Source: Diphasiastrum complanatum (taxonomy: Eukaryota > Streptophyta > Lycopodiopsida > Lycopodiales > Lycopodiaceae). Taken from it: 39,430 bases of DNA. The stretch is taken from contig CM055113.1 in NCBI GenBank assembly GCA_029204225.1, positions 460,543-499,972 on the forward strand. The letters are read 5' to 3'. The translations under genes were made by a program, and so were the position numbers. This document shows positions 20,505 to 31,100 of the stretch, in pieces (within the stretch, counting starts at the first letter, position 1; every line of letters starts with the position of its first letter). The notes under the pieces are model-generated. The model was given only the letters and a program-made list of their open reading frames with translations. It was not told the origin of the DNA and did no database searches.

Positions 20505-23500
20505 ATTCCAACCAATGCAGAAATATTTCTAGAGATATTGTAAGAGGACCGGCCACGAAATCAAGGACTGTCGAACTTTGAAATACAACAACAAAAAGAA
20601 TAAACAGTTCCAACAACAAGCACATAGTGCTACAATCAGTCATCAAGTTAGCAACAAGAGGAAGATGAAGGAAATTTCATGACCAAAGTCAGAGAACAAT
20701 AGAATATCGATTTCTAGTATTTAGATTCCAGAGGAGTAACTCAGCACATGACTCACCATCATGACTGGTTCAAAGACTATAGTCATCCACCCATTCTCAA
20801 GTTGTGCAACTTGGAGACAACTCATCACATTCAATCGAAGGCAAAGGAATAGTCAGAGTTGAATTCAAAAGAGGTGAAGTCAAATTGCTGTCCAACGTTC
20901 TCCACGTTCCAAATCTAACCAAGAATATGCTCTTTGTTAGTAGAATTACCAACTCAGGTCGGAGGGTCGAATTCAATACAGAAGGCTGCACAATTCTTGA
21001 CAAATCCCGGAAGGTTCTAGCCTACGAGAGAAGAAGCAACTATCTTTACAAAATCAGCCATTGCTACTCTTCTAACAGTCGAGCTCTTCACACAGCCACT
21101 TTTGAATCAACTAATATGTTGTGGCATTTCATACTTGGCCATCTTAACTTCAACAGTGTTAAAAAAATGTCAACTCAGAGTCTAGTACAAGATCTACCAT
21201 CTGTCAACAAGCTGTATTATCAGCAAGCATGCTAGAAGTCCCTTCATTTCAGACTCAATTCATACATCCAAGGGCTTGCTCGACCTTGTACACAACAACG
21301 ACATTTGTGGCTTGTCGATGCAAACTGCTTCCACAGGGGGAGCTCTCTATTTTCTAATCTTCATCTCTGACTTCTCTCGAAGGATTGCTACCTACTTTAT
21401 GAAGAACAAATTCGAAGCATTCAAGTTCTTCAAGCAGTTCAAGGCGTCTACAAAAAATCAGACCCAGAGGAAGATCAAGGCTCTACGCACAGATGGAGGG
21501 AGAGAGTACACCTCCGCAGAATTCAAGGAGTTATACAAGGCCAGTGGAATACATCGACAATATACAACCAACTACTCACCTCAGTCCAATGGTGTAGCTG
21601 AACGGAAGAATCGGACACTCATCGAAAGTGCCAAGAGCATGCTGGCCCATGCCTCTCTTCCAAAGAAATTCTGGACATAAGCTTTTATTATAGATGCCTA
21701 TTTACATAATCGATCCATTACCAAAGCCTTGAATGACAGGACACCTTATGAGGTCTGGACAAGATCAAAACCATCACTCAAATATATTCGAGTGTTTGGA
21801 TGTATCATCGCTTTCGTTCAGATCCTTGAAGATTTAAGAAGAAAGCTAGATGACAAAAGCAGAAAAACGATTTCCATCGATTATTCTCCAGACCACAAGG
21901 CATACAAGCTCTACAATTTGGATACCGAGAAGGCATTTACCAGTAGAGTTGCCATTTTTGTGGAAGACCAGTTCACTGACCATAAGGGAAAAGCTGCTAA
22001 CAAATTCGACCCAAGGATCGAGCAACCAAAGAATTTCGATCCAGAGATTCCAGAAGGTCAAACAGGTCCAGACAGCCTCCATCCAGATATATGGATGATC
22101 CAGCCTATTACTTTGTGTAGGAACCAACCACCATTTATGAGGCTATGTCTACTCCTGATGCTAACCAGTGGAAAGCAGTGATGGACACCGAATTCGAATA
22201 TCTAGTAGAGAATCAAACATGGACAGTCACAGAGTTGTCAAAGGACCAAATCCCAATTCTATGCAAATGGATATTCAAGATGAAGTACGACACTGAAGGA
22301 AGGCTAAATCATTACAAGGCTAGGCTAGTCGGCAAAGACTTTTCCTAGATTCCAGATTTGGATTATTCAGAAACCTTCAACCCAGTTGTCAAACATGCTT
22401 CGATCCGCCCACTACTCTCCTTTGTAGCCGTAGCAGATCTTGAAGTCCACCAGAGGGATGTCTAGACTGCTTTCCTCAATGGAACCATCAAAGAGGAAAT
22501 CTATATGATGAAGTCAGAGGGATACGAACTCAACACATTTTTGTGATAGAGAATGGTTTTATTCCAAACTCGACAGACTCGAATGTCTACTTCAAGTCTA
22601 TATCAGATTACTTCATCATCATCACTCTCTATGTAGATGATACACGCTTATTCAGTAATAATCAGAATCTGATGAAGGATACAAAATGCATGCTGGCCCA
22701 AAAATTCAAGGTGACCCACTATTGTCTCGGAATCTTAATTCAGATACAAGGAGATCGACCTAGTAGACTGATTTATATCAATCAGCAACGATATCTCAAC
22801 AATGTGTTGGAAAAGTATGGAATGGCCAACTGCAAACCAAGTCACTTTCCACTCGACCCTGGACTAAAGTTATCAAAGGAACAGTCTCCTCAAACTGAGA
22901 CAAAAAAAAGAGGAATTGAAGTGCTACCCATTTCAATCCATCATCGGCTCACTGATGTACGCAATGATCTCTACGCGGCCAAACCTTGCATATTCAATCA
23001 GTACACTCAGCCAGTTCCTATCAAATCCAGGCTTAACTCATTGGAAAGCACTAAAAAAGGTCATGAAGTACATCCAAACAACGAAAACTCTCAACATCTT
23101 CTACGGAGGCAGCCAAACTGCCAACATCCTTGAAGCCTACACAGATGCAGATTGGGCAGGAGAGGTCGATACCAGAAAATCGACTTCGAGATTTGTATTT
23201 TATACAACCAAGGCCCAATCTCATGGAACAGCCGGAAGCAGCCTCAGTTGCATTGTTATCAACGGAATCCGAATACATAGATGCCACAAATGCAACTAAG
23301 GAGGCGATCTGGCTAAGGCAACTGCTTGCAGACATCAACCTTGCACAAACACTTCCTACAATAATCTATTGTGACACTCAAAGCACAATAGCGTTGTCTC
23401 TCAATCCAAGATTTCACTTTCGAAGTAGACATATCGAAATCAGGTATGATTACCTTGGATAGAAAGTGCATAGCAAGGAAATAGCATTGGTTTTCTACAG

Positions 23501-23610
23501 AACAAACTATATGGCTACATATTACTTCACAAAAGCTCTATCAAAAGAGCAACATCTCAGATTTAACGATATGATAAATCTGGAGATCAAAGTTCTTCAA
23601 GATCCACATT
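20505..23610 (+). pseudogene. copia gag end and pol relic (unit A)
   Basis: The knuckle YCKRTGHEIKDC (Cys 20539, His 20554, Cys 20569) lacks its first cysteine. The protease is YLDSRGVTQHMT (Asp 20724), with an extra Arg inside DSG. The integrase is intact at its three catalytic positions: 21300 (NNDICG), 21492 (RTDGGREY) and 21600 (SNGVAERKNR), spaced D-X35-E. RT shows LCKWIFKMKY, YKARLVGKDFS then TAG, RDV*TAFLNG, and YVDD at 22630-22641. A stretch before the IENGF segment is deleted. RNase H shows AYTDADWAGEVDTRKSTSRF, STESEYIDATNATKEAIWLR and YFTKALSKEQH. About seven frame changes separate these pieces, so no functional protein is made. Confidence 0.92.
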
Positions 23611-24276
23611 AAGAGGGAGTGTTAGATTTCTTATGCTCAGCCTTGAAATAATGAGCATCCTGAAAACAGCCGAAGGTCTTTTACATGTTTCAAACCTTCG
23701 CATTTTTACCTTTGGGATTTTTTAGTGACTTAACCAATTTAGGCACCTTCGCCTTTTTCGTATTTTTTGCACCTTGACGAAAAAGATGACACCATGACCA
23801 AAGTCTAGTTTAGACTTGTCCTAAATAATTGAAAGGTACCTTTGGGTTTTTTGAGTTTTTTGGGGTTTCACAACAATGGCAGACCGACGTGGCCAACTTA
23901 TTATCAACCTAAAAACAGCCAGACAGCTAAAATATCCAAAGGGCGGTTACCAACTTTGTACATATACAAAGACTAGCGTAAATAGCATTCAATGTTTGTA
24001 AGATATTTTTGAAGACACTTGTAAATATATACTAGCTGAATCAAGCTACTTAAGTGTCAATAAAAGTGTTAAGTTTAATCATTTTCAAAGTTCTTTTGTA
24101 GCCAGCGTTATCATGCTCAGGAAGCTGAAGTTATTACTTCAAGCCATTGTACTCACTGTTGATATTAATCAGAGTGCAATTTTTGTCTCACTACTATATT
24201 GTTCATTTGCACAATTTTGTATGAATCATTCTTCTTAAATATTTGTGCTGTTAGCTGTTGTGTTTCTGATCCTACA
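23611..24276 (+). repeat. Polypurine tract and 3' LTR of the unit A copia element
   Basis: AAGAGGGAG (23611-23619) is followed by TGTTAG; the proposed end is CCTACA at 24276, giving about 657 bp with short inverted TG...CA ends. Inside lie a TATATA at 24026-24031 and AATAAA at 24059-24064, as expected for the transcription start and polyadenylation region. The 3' boundary is inferred, as no second LTR is present for comparison. Confidence 0.7.
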
Positions 24277-24283
24277 CGCCCAC

Positions 24284-24640
24284 GCTCAAAGCTTTGAGCT
24301 TCCGCTATTTGTCATCCCCACGGTTCACGACATGTGAGTCATAAAATTATTACTCGCCATCAGAGACATTACTTGCCCTACAGTCTATTACTCGCCAAAC
24401 CCATTTTTGACACCTTTTCTTTGCCATTTTTACTCGCCATCATAGTTGAGTAATCAGCAAGCTCAAAGGCATCTTCCTGGTGATCGGCAAGTTATAAAAT
24501 AATTACTTGCGCTTAGAGCTATTACTTGCCATTTGGAATTTTCCCACCATTTTTTATAATTTTTGTCTTTTTTATTATTTGCTAGTCATAACTTGCCATC
24601 AGAGATTTTTCATTTTTGTTTACTATCTCTACTCGCCATC
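24284..24640. repeat. Interspersed TTACTYGCC motif array with a 16 bp palindrome
   Basis: Eight copies of (T)(T)ACT(C/T)GCC, often extended to ACTCGCCATCAGAG, start near 24350, 24369, 24388, 24430, 24503, 24522, 24588 and 24629. Three of the gaps are exactly 19 bp. A perfect palindrome GCTCAAAGCTTTGAGC lies at 24284-24299. It sits downstream of the minus-strand relic at 24639-26243, so it may be that element's 3' untranslated or LTR region. Absent from unit B. Confidence 0.7.
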
Positions 24641-26243
24641 AGAGCTGAGGCCTACACACATACTGATCTATCTTCTGAGAGCTCGACGAGTTGCCTATTG
24701 ATGACTCGTGGAGACACTTGGCTAGAAATTCATTGAATTTTTCTTCCACGGACTTGGGGCGTCGGAAGGCCCGGCTGGCAGATATGGTGCGCGAGCCTCT
24801 TGATGAGGAGGCTTGTCCTTCCTCGTGGCTATGGCTAGGACCTGTGTCTTGACATTGGTCCCGCGTCTCAGCACTTGTATCAGAAAGTCCTTGGTCTTGT
24901 CCGTCTGACCCCTGATCTAGAATTATCACCCCTGCTGCTTGGTGGTCTTGGTCCTGGCTCGTACTTGTCTATGCAACATCAAAACCAGGTGGCGTTGGAA
25001 TCACCACTGGAGTTGGTTGGGTCTTCTTCTCCATGAATTGTTGAAAAGCCTTGAGGGCTTGTTTGGCCTGAGCGAGCTCGTGAGTTGGGTTTGTCCGATA
25101 TTTGTCGAACTCTGCCTGGTAGTTGTTCAAAGTTTGGCTATACACCTGCACCTGACGCCTCAAGAGATTCATCTCTTCTTGAGAGAGCGGCCTTGAGTCT
25201 GGTGCGGGTTGAGCTAACCAGGCGAGTTTTATGCTTTGTAGGGCTTGCACCTCCGCCCCCAGGCACGTATTCTCTGTGTCGTAGATTTGTAATTGCGTCT
25301 GGAGGGGAGCAAGTCGTTGGGACGCTACAGATTGAAGCTCTCGCACCTTTGTTGAGGCATCTGTCAGCGCTTTGGAGAGGCTCTAGATATACTGGTATAG
25401 GCCATCCTCCTTTTGCTACAGCTTGGCGATCTTCTGGTGCCCATCTTATCCATGTTGTTGAGCTATAAAGAGCTCTTGCTGTAGCTTAGTAATTTCTACT
25501 CACAATTGGGTGTTCTTTTATCGTCAAGTGGAGTATTCGATTGTCCAATGAGACCCTGGCTGCTACCGCGTCTTGGATGTATATTCCCAAGGCCTGGTAC
25601 GTTGTCATTAAATCCGTTGGAGCAGCTGATACATTGGCACCGACAGGGGCCTAGACAATCGGTATAGTGTCGTCGTCATTGTCTTCGATTAGATTCTATG
25701 GGGACGTTCTGTCATCTAGGACGATGGGATCTGCCCGATTTGGTGATGGAATGAAAATTGTTTGCACAAATGCGTCATCAGACAACGGTTGGTTGCCCTC
25801 GGCAGCCTTTGATGGAGAAATGGGGGGTGTGGGAGAAACATAAGTAAAAACAGGGGTGGGGACAGTTTGTCCAAACGAGAGAATGGGTGAAACAGAGGGG
25901 AATTGGAGGGTGGTGTGGAGTACGGAAGCCAAAGATGGGGCGGAAGTGGTCTGGCATGGTGGTGAAAAGTTGATGACTTGCATCCATGCCAAGGTGTCTG
26001 GAGACAGTTGTGACTTAGAGGGGTTGAACTTGAGAGGAACAACGGTGGGAAAAGGAGTAATGGAGGAAGCGATAGTGATGGAAGGGGTGGTGGAAGATGG
26101 AACAGAGAGAGAAGTAGTATCGACGGAGGAGATGGGTATGGAAACAGAAGCAGTAGTTGTGGGTGGAATAGAATGAAGAGAAGCGGCAACAGAAACGGGA
26201 GAAGGGGGCTATACAGAAGATGAAGTAACAGTGGTAGATGCGG
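24639..26243 (-). pseudogene. Unidentified Pro/Ser-rich coiled-coil coding relic (unit A only)
   Basis: A minus-strand frame of about 535 codons with one frameshift (near 25490) and seven internal stops. In order: a Pro/Ser/Thr-rich N-terminal half (VSIPISSVDTTSLSVPSS and on), an acidic EDNDDDTIPIV segment, a Gln/Leu-rich coiled-coil region (EITKLQQELF, KVRELQSVASQRLAPLQTQL, EEMNLLRRQVQVYSQTLNNY), a Gln/Ser/Asp-rich linker, and a basic C-terminus (SRAFRRPKSVEEKFNEFLAK). Six of the seven stops are TAG. I do not recognise a family; a retroelement gag or a host gene fragment are both possible. The N-terminus is cut at 26243 by the joint with the gypsy relic. Confidence 0.6.
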
Positions 26244-26870
26244 TAGGAATTCGAGAGTATAGTACCAACCAGATGGGTTGTTTTATGTGACGATAAAACC
26301 ATATGCATACTCTTTTTAAATCACAATTTTATTAATGGATTATTATGATCCATTTGGAATAAATTTGGGGGTACTCCAGTATTTGATGGAATAGATATGC
26401 ACATATCTGGTATAGGAAATCCAGATGGAGTTTTTAAGATCTCTGGAATATCGGATAATGCAGTTAAAGATCTTCTTTGAAGGAATTGAATTCCTTGTAC
26501 CATATTGGATATCTATTGGTATATACTTCAACTATTTTGAATTTTTTCCTTTTGGTTTTTGATGAATACGCTTAGGTCATTTCTATTGTATATGAACGAG
26601 GGGTCTCGTCCATACCAGGGTCAATGCCTAGTGATATTGATAGATGATATTGTCATCTACTGTGGAAACTTAAAGAAATGGAGAATTCAATAGTTGGAGG
26701 TATTTTTCTGGAAATGGTTGAAGATTGGATCCTATATTGGATATAGGATGATTTAATAATCTTTTTGATTTTCTGTTGAGCATATCTAAAAGAAAGAACT
26801 TTCTTGGAGAAAAAACTGTTGGTATGGGACATCATTGATTTCAAAGAGAAAATTCTTGTGTGAGAATGTG
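26243..26870 (+). pseudogene. Ty3/gypsy reverse transcriptase relic (unit A)
   Basis: Conserved RT blocks in order but in shifting frames: a KIDL-like FDGIDMHISG near 26380, YFNYFEFFPFG near 26525-26560 (family Y.F..MPFG), NTLRSFLLYMNEGSRPYQGQ (family NAPATFQRLMN), the catalytic block LIDDIVIYCGNLKKW at about 26635-26680, and YLKERTFLEKKLLVWDIIDF near 26785 (family LYLKREKC.F....FLGHIIDF). This is Ty3/gypsy (the F.DDI.IY form) rather than copia. No other gypsy domain is recognisable around it. Confidence 0.8.
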
Positions 26871-27758
26871 TCGTAGATAAGTGGTTAGTATTTACATTAT
26901 TGGTAATGCTAACAGTTGAAACCATTGGTTAATCTTGTTTAGGGTATTTGGAGAGGTTATGAGATATAGATTTGGATCCCTCAATGGTATCTCATAAATT
27001 TCAAATTGGACACCCTTAAAAGCTATTTTTCTTTTAATTTAAACCTCTACTTTTTAGAAATTTCTTAAATGCAAGACAATTGGACTCAGGTTCATATAAT
27101 TCCTTCTAGGGTAGAACTAGTATCTGAAGGACTGTTAAAGTTATATGAATTCATAACTCCATTTCAGTTTGTGAACTTAGCTCAGAATCGATTGATGTTT
27201 TCAATTGATTAAGTGGCATTTTGACTTCCTGAACCCAAGTAATTATCTCTATTTGATAGTTGATTCTTGAGAATAATGTTTCTATCACTCGGGATAAGAT
27301 ATTTTATGATTTTAAGAAAAAGTCCGGTTTGTAATAGTATTGGTGGATACTCATTACTGACTTTTTCGAATATTTGATATCTTACACATTGTTTCCTGAG
27401 AACTTTTTAATCGAAATTACGGAATTTCTTTTTTAAAAAAAAAGAGAAGAAAATAATAGGAATAAAACTTTCATGGGATCCACCAGTTGCATAGATTTCT
27501 TTTTTGGAATCCAGTTTGTGTGCAATGTTGGAACTATCCAGTGGAATAGAGGAAATCTCTAGTGATTGTTTCGAATAATTGGGAACTAGAGGAGTTTTGG
27601 GAATAATGAGTTGTGAGATATTCATGAATATGCGAAGTGTTCGTAAAAATTAAATTAAGGTTCACTGATTGGCTACCAAGTACCATTTAGTTATGGATTG
27701 GATCAGCGGAATAAAGCTTTAATCTTAACCTTGACTAAATTGTGATATTGTTAAAATT
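26871..27758. other. Decayed sequence between the gypsy relic and unit B
   Basis: No supported gene. It is probably more decayed gypsy DNA. About 0.5 kb of it (roughly 27020-27520) is missing from the corresponding place in unit B. Confidence 0.4.
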
Positions 27759-27865
27759 CACTACATCAAAACAAGGTAAAAATTCACTACATCAAGACAA
27801 GATCATAGTACTATTGTTAAAATTCACTACATCAAAACAAGGTAAAAAAATAGCGATGGTCATGT
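27759..27865 (+). repeat. Three tandem CACTA-end-like repeats at the A/B seam
   Basis: CACTACATCAA(A/G)ACAAG begins at 27759, 27785 and 27825 (spacings 26 and 40 bp), each preceded by aaaatt or aaaaatt. Unit A has only the third. The seam between units lies inside this cluster. Confidence 0.85.
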
Positions 27866-28853
27866 CACAGTCTTAAAACCCATTAGAATCTTCATTTATT
27901 TCTTGTGATTAAAGGAAGGTGATCTATAAGTCATGCAAAACTTTGTCATGCACAAGATTGAAAGTGTTGAAAAAAACAAGAATGTTGCTATATACCATAA
28001 AGGCATTGCCACAAATTTCTTGAATGAAAAATTTGACTATTGATGTTGGTGTGTCATTCAGGAGCCTAGCGATGCATGCAACAAAGAGCGAGAGACACAG
28101 AGTTTTTGCAATTTATGAATTTTATATGAAGTTGCATCTAAAGTGTGGACACGCATGCAAGAAAAAGAGAGGGACATGAATTTTTTGCTATTTACAACCT
28201 ACATATAAAGACGCATCTAAAGTATTGAGTTCTTTGCAATAAAGTCCTTAGAAATGTGGTAGTCTTTAGTATTAACTTTTGTATAAACTCCATTGAGCAA
28301 CTTGAACACACAATATTGCCTATGCAAGACAATGCTAGAAAAACAAAGATTCCATTGTAAATAATTGAAAAATACAAAACCCAGAGTGACAATTCATCTT
28401 TTAGCAATCATCACAATAGCTTACCACTATTCCGATTAAGCCAAAAAAAATGTAACAAGTATGTTAAAATGTTATCAAATTTGTTTTGATTTGATGTGAT
28501 GAAGTTCTTAGTCTTTAAGTAATTTGTAAGGTTATAGATATGTATTGCATCAACTACATCTAAGAGTAAGTTTACTCCTTCCATGTATTTTATGTGATAG
28601 TGAACTAAACTGGCACAAAATCAAATTGAAAAATGGACTACAATCTAAATGTTGATGCAAAGATGACATGACATTAAACAATAAACTAATCGACTGGCAA
28701 ATGATAATGCTATGAATGCAAAACCTTTCACAGATATGACACAATCTCAAAAAATTATTAGGGTTTGTGTGTGTCTCAAGTTAGTGGGACCATGGTAATA
28801 ATGTAAGGGGGTAAGAATATTAAGAATTCTTTAGGTTAAGTGAACATACGAAG

Positions 28854-28952
28854 GTAAAAGTACACTCTCTTAACCACTATGTAATAGGTGGGCCATTCAT
28901 TTGAGGGTGTTCCAGCAAGTGAGGCCGAGTTCTTGAATGCACCACCTATTAC
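28854..28952. mobile_element. Foldback MITE of unit B, right arm truncated
   Basis: The left arm is intact. The right arm stops after ccacctattac and runs into sequence that in unit A lies about 245 bp further on (gtac.atatggaaataag). It was broken by the ~0.25 kb deletion in unit B. Confidence 0.75.
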
Positions 28953-29352
28953 GTACGATATGGAAATAAGCATGCGACTTGTGGTACATGCCAGCTTCAA
29001 ATTGGATAGGATTTTCAGTTGTTGCTTTCGAACTCAGGTTATACTATATTTTCAGCCACGGTTTTTTGACTTGAGAGATGGAAATAATGTAGAGATCTGT
29101 TGAGGACACGGGAAGATGAGCAATCTTGACTAGTGAAGCGTTCTGTCATCCGGCACCTATCACAATCACTAAAGACTTGAGCTTCTAGAATCTTGACTAG
29201 TAAAAAATGCTGCGATCACTTTACACAAGCTTTTGGAACATGTAATCTTATGCCAGTTTCAGATTCCAATAAATGTCCCTTTTAGTGTGGGATGGCATAA
29301 TGTATGGATTCTGTGGGAACACGTCAAAATGAGACCACTTCATGTGGGCCAT

Positions 29353-29715
29353 TCAGATATCACAATAACGTAATTTCATGCCAGCTTCGACCTCTTTTCC
29401 TCGGCATGGTAGCCTGCACTCGAGATCTTTGATCTTCTGGTCATCAATGGCACTGGTATATTTTAAGACAATTGGTCCACCACCAAGAGAACGACAGGAA
29501 TCAGAGCAAGGATAACATCTACCAGCCCTCTTTGAAATAATCAACATTTTGATGAGAATAGCTACTGGCCCCGGCTTCATCTCCACATCTGAGTGGTAAG
29601 ATATGTATCCATCAATTAGCACAAAATTATATTTATCCCAACCAAATTTACGACGTTTATCATTTTTGTTGTTGGCTTCATTCATAGCATGTAAGAAAGC
29701 ACCGCACTGCCCCAC
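29353..29715 (-). CDS. Unit B copy of the 120-codon open frame
   Basis: The same frame as in unit A, still open, with one Ile-to-Lys and one Gly-to-Cys difference plus one silent change. The same reservations apply: no ATG, no recognised domain, possibly an exon. Confidence 0.3.
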   Translation of the reverse strand: MGQCGAFLHAMNEANNKNDKRRKFGWDKYNFVLIDGYISYHSDVEMKPGPVAILIKMLIISKRAGRCYPCSDSCRSLGGGPIVLKYTSAIDDQKIKDLECRLPCRGKEVEAGMKLRYCDI

Positions 29716-30275
29716 GTTTGTACTACAAATTATGTGTTACGTGCTATTATTACAACTCAGGCAGACAATATGTTACATATTGATCATAGCATTAGGCCAA
29801 TTAGCCATTATAGCTACAAAAATATAAGATGTATGGCATCATTTCGAAGTGATCGTTCAGTCACAACATAACGGATTGTTCTCAATTCTGGTGAAGACAC
29901 TACATAAGTAATTGTTGTCAATTCTCGTGGTACTAGATTATAGGTTTATGATTATGCATGCTAGACATCCCAAAATTTATTACAATTTAAAACTAATTGG
30001 TCATGAAACTAGGTATCAATCATGAAAATCGTTTTTTATTACTTTCAGGTTACTAACGTGAAAAAATGTTAGAATTCATAATTAAATACATTTCACAAAT
30101 TGTTTTAATTTTATTTTCAAATTCTAGTTATTATTCTACTTCTAAAATTGACTTAACATAGTGAAATGGTCATGTTGGACTTAATTCAGTCTGAATCGGA
30201 GGTCATAATCACTCACTAGAAGTTGTATAGACTTTAAAGTATTTATGCAGACTTAGTGTTTATAATCACTCAATA

Positions 30276-30490
30276 TTTCAGGTGATGTGTGATGTGGCTC
30301 TTGAGTTCACAACTATGTTGGTGTCACAGTTAGCTTCTATTTCTTCAATCATTAGTAAGCCTTTTCCTTGTCATCTTCTTGCATTGAAGATTATGCAACA
30401 TTGGCCTTGTTCTTTTTGGACTCGGCTTTATGATTAAACCAGCATTCATGGGCTGAATGGCTCTTTTTCTTTAAATAGAAGCTATATAAA
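30276..30490 (-). pseudogene. Minus-strand copia gag-protease remnant (unit B)
   Basis: The minus strand shows the second half of a CCHC knuckle (KKKSHSAHECWFNHKAESKK). Then comes a protease motif IVVNSRATSHIT followed by a stop, where the usual catalytic DSG reads NSR. Both changes (GAC to AAC, GGA to AGA) are G-to-A transitions. The rest of gag, the primer site and the LTR are deleted here. Confidence 0.65.
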
Positions 30491-30801
30491 GCATAATCAT
30501 CACAATATTGAATTTGTGCATGTTGTTGTTGTTCCTTCATAGGAATTTGCCATTGCTCGCAAAGAATTGATATACCGGACTGAAGGTGGCTTCTTTTCAA
30601 ACTTTAAAAGGGATCAATCCATGTCCAACTTTTTCCATGAGTTGGACATAGAGAACAACGTAGACTATTTCAAATCTCTATGGCACCCATACAAGCATGA
30701 CTTCTAGATGATTGAATAAAATACCAATGTATTCAATCAGCACTACCTTAGATTTATAAATTTATTCACTATTCTTGTCATATAATATGATGTGCTCTCA
30801 T

Positions 30802-31100
30802 TCATGCATTTGAATGTTCTTGTTTGCTCTTCTCCACGACATAAACACCACTCAAGATGATATTATCCACATAGATTGGTAAAATGGTAAAATCATTTCC
30901 AGCAAAACTATAATAAAGCGAATGATTGTACTCGCTCATAACTAAGCTTTGAGAGAGTAATAATGTGTTAAGCTTAGCATACCAACTCCTTGGTGCTTGT
31001 TGAAGACCATACAAACTCTTTTGTAGAAGACACACATGATTTGGCTTTGTAGATGAAATGTAGCTCTCGAGTTGCTGCATGTACACTTCCAAGTGTTGTC
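30802..31100 (-). pseudogene. Minus-strand copia RT fragment (unit B)
   Basis: Same fragment as in unit A, with LLQKSLYGLQQAPRSWYAKL (closer to the family consensus than A) and the same YVDN substitution. The catalytic-site loss therefore predates the duplication. Confidence 0.88.

Larger units (their letters stand above)
20505..24276 (+). mobile_element. Ty1/copia element, 5'-truncated, 3' LTR retained (unit A)
   Basis: Starts at the gag zinc knuckle and runs through protease, integrase, RT and RNase H to a polypurine tract and one LTR. The 5' LTR, primer site and most of gag are missing. They are replaced by the minus-strand RNase H fragment and the displaced integrase fragment upstream. 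Confidence 0.9.
11294..27808 (+). repeat. Composite transposon block, tandem unit A (16,515 bp)
   Basis: From tactattgttaaaattcac at 11294 the sequence recurs collinearly from 27809 and again from 38386. Aligned landmarks give an offset of 16,515 bp at the unit start, falling to 14,563 at the 38 bp minisatellite because unit B has internal deletions. Unit A is the longest copy. It keeps the copia 3' half, the motif array and the minus-strand coiled-coil relic (22832-26242) and a minus-strand copia LTR (15011-15440), all absent from B. Confidence 0.93.

Noticed and set aside
24350-24640. CRISPR array
   Set aside because: The motif is short and degenerate, the spacing is irregular, and the context is a plant transposon.
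26015-26308. Hydrophobic/aromatic 97-codon minus-strand frame and a 157-codon Leu/Pro-rich frame at 25716-26189
   Set aside because: Alternative frames of the Pro/Ser/Thr-rich relic; the frame continuing into the coiled coil is the consistent one.
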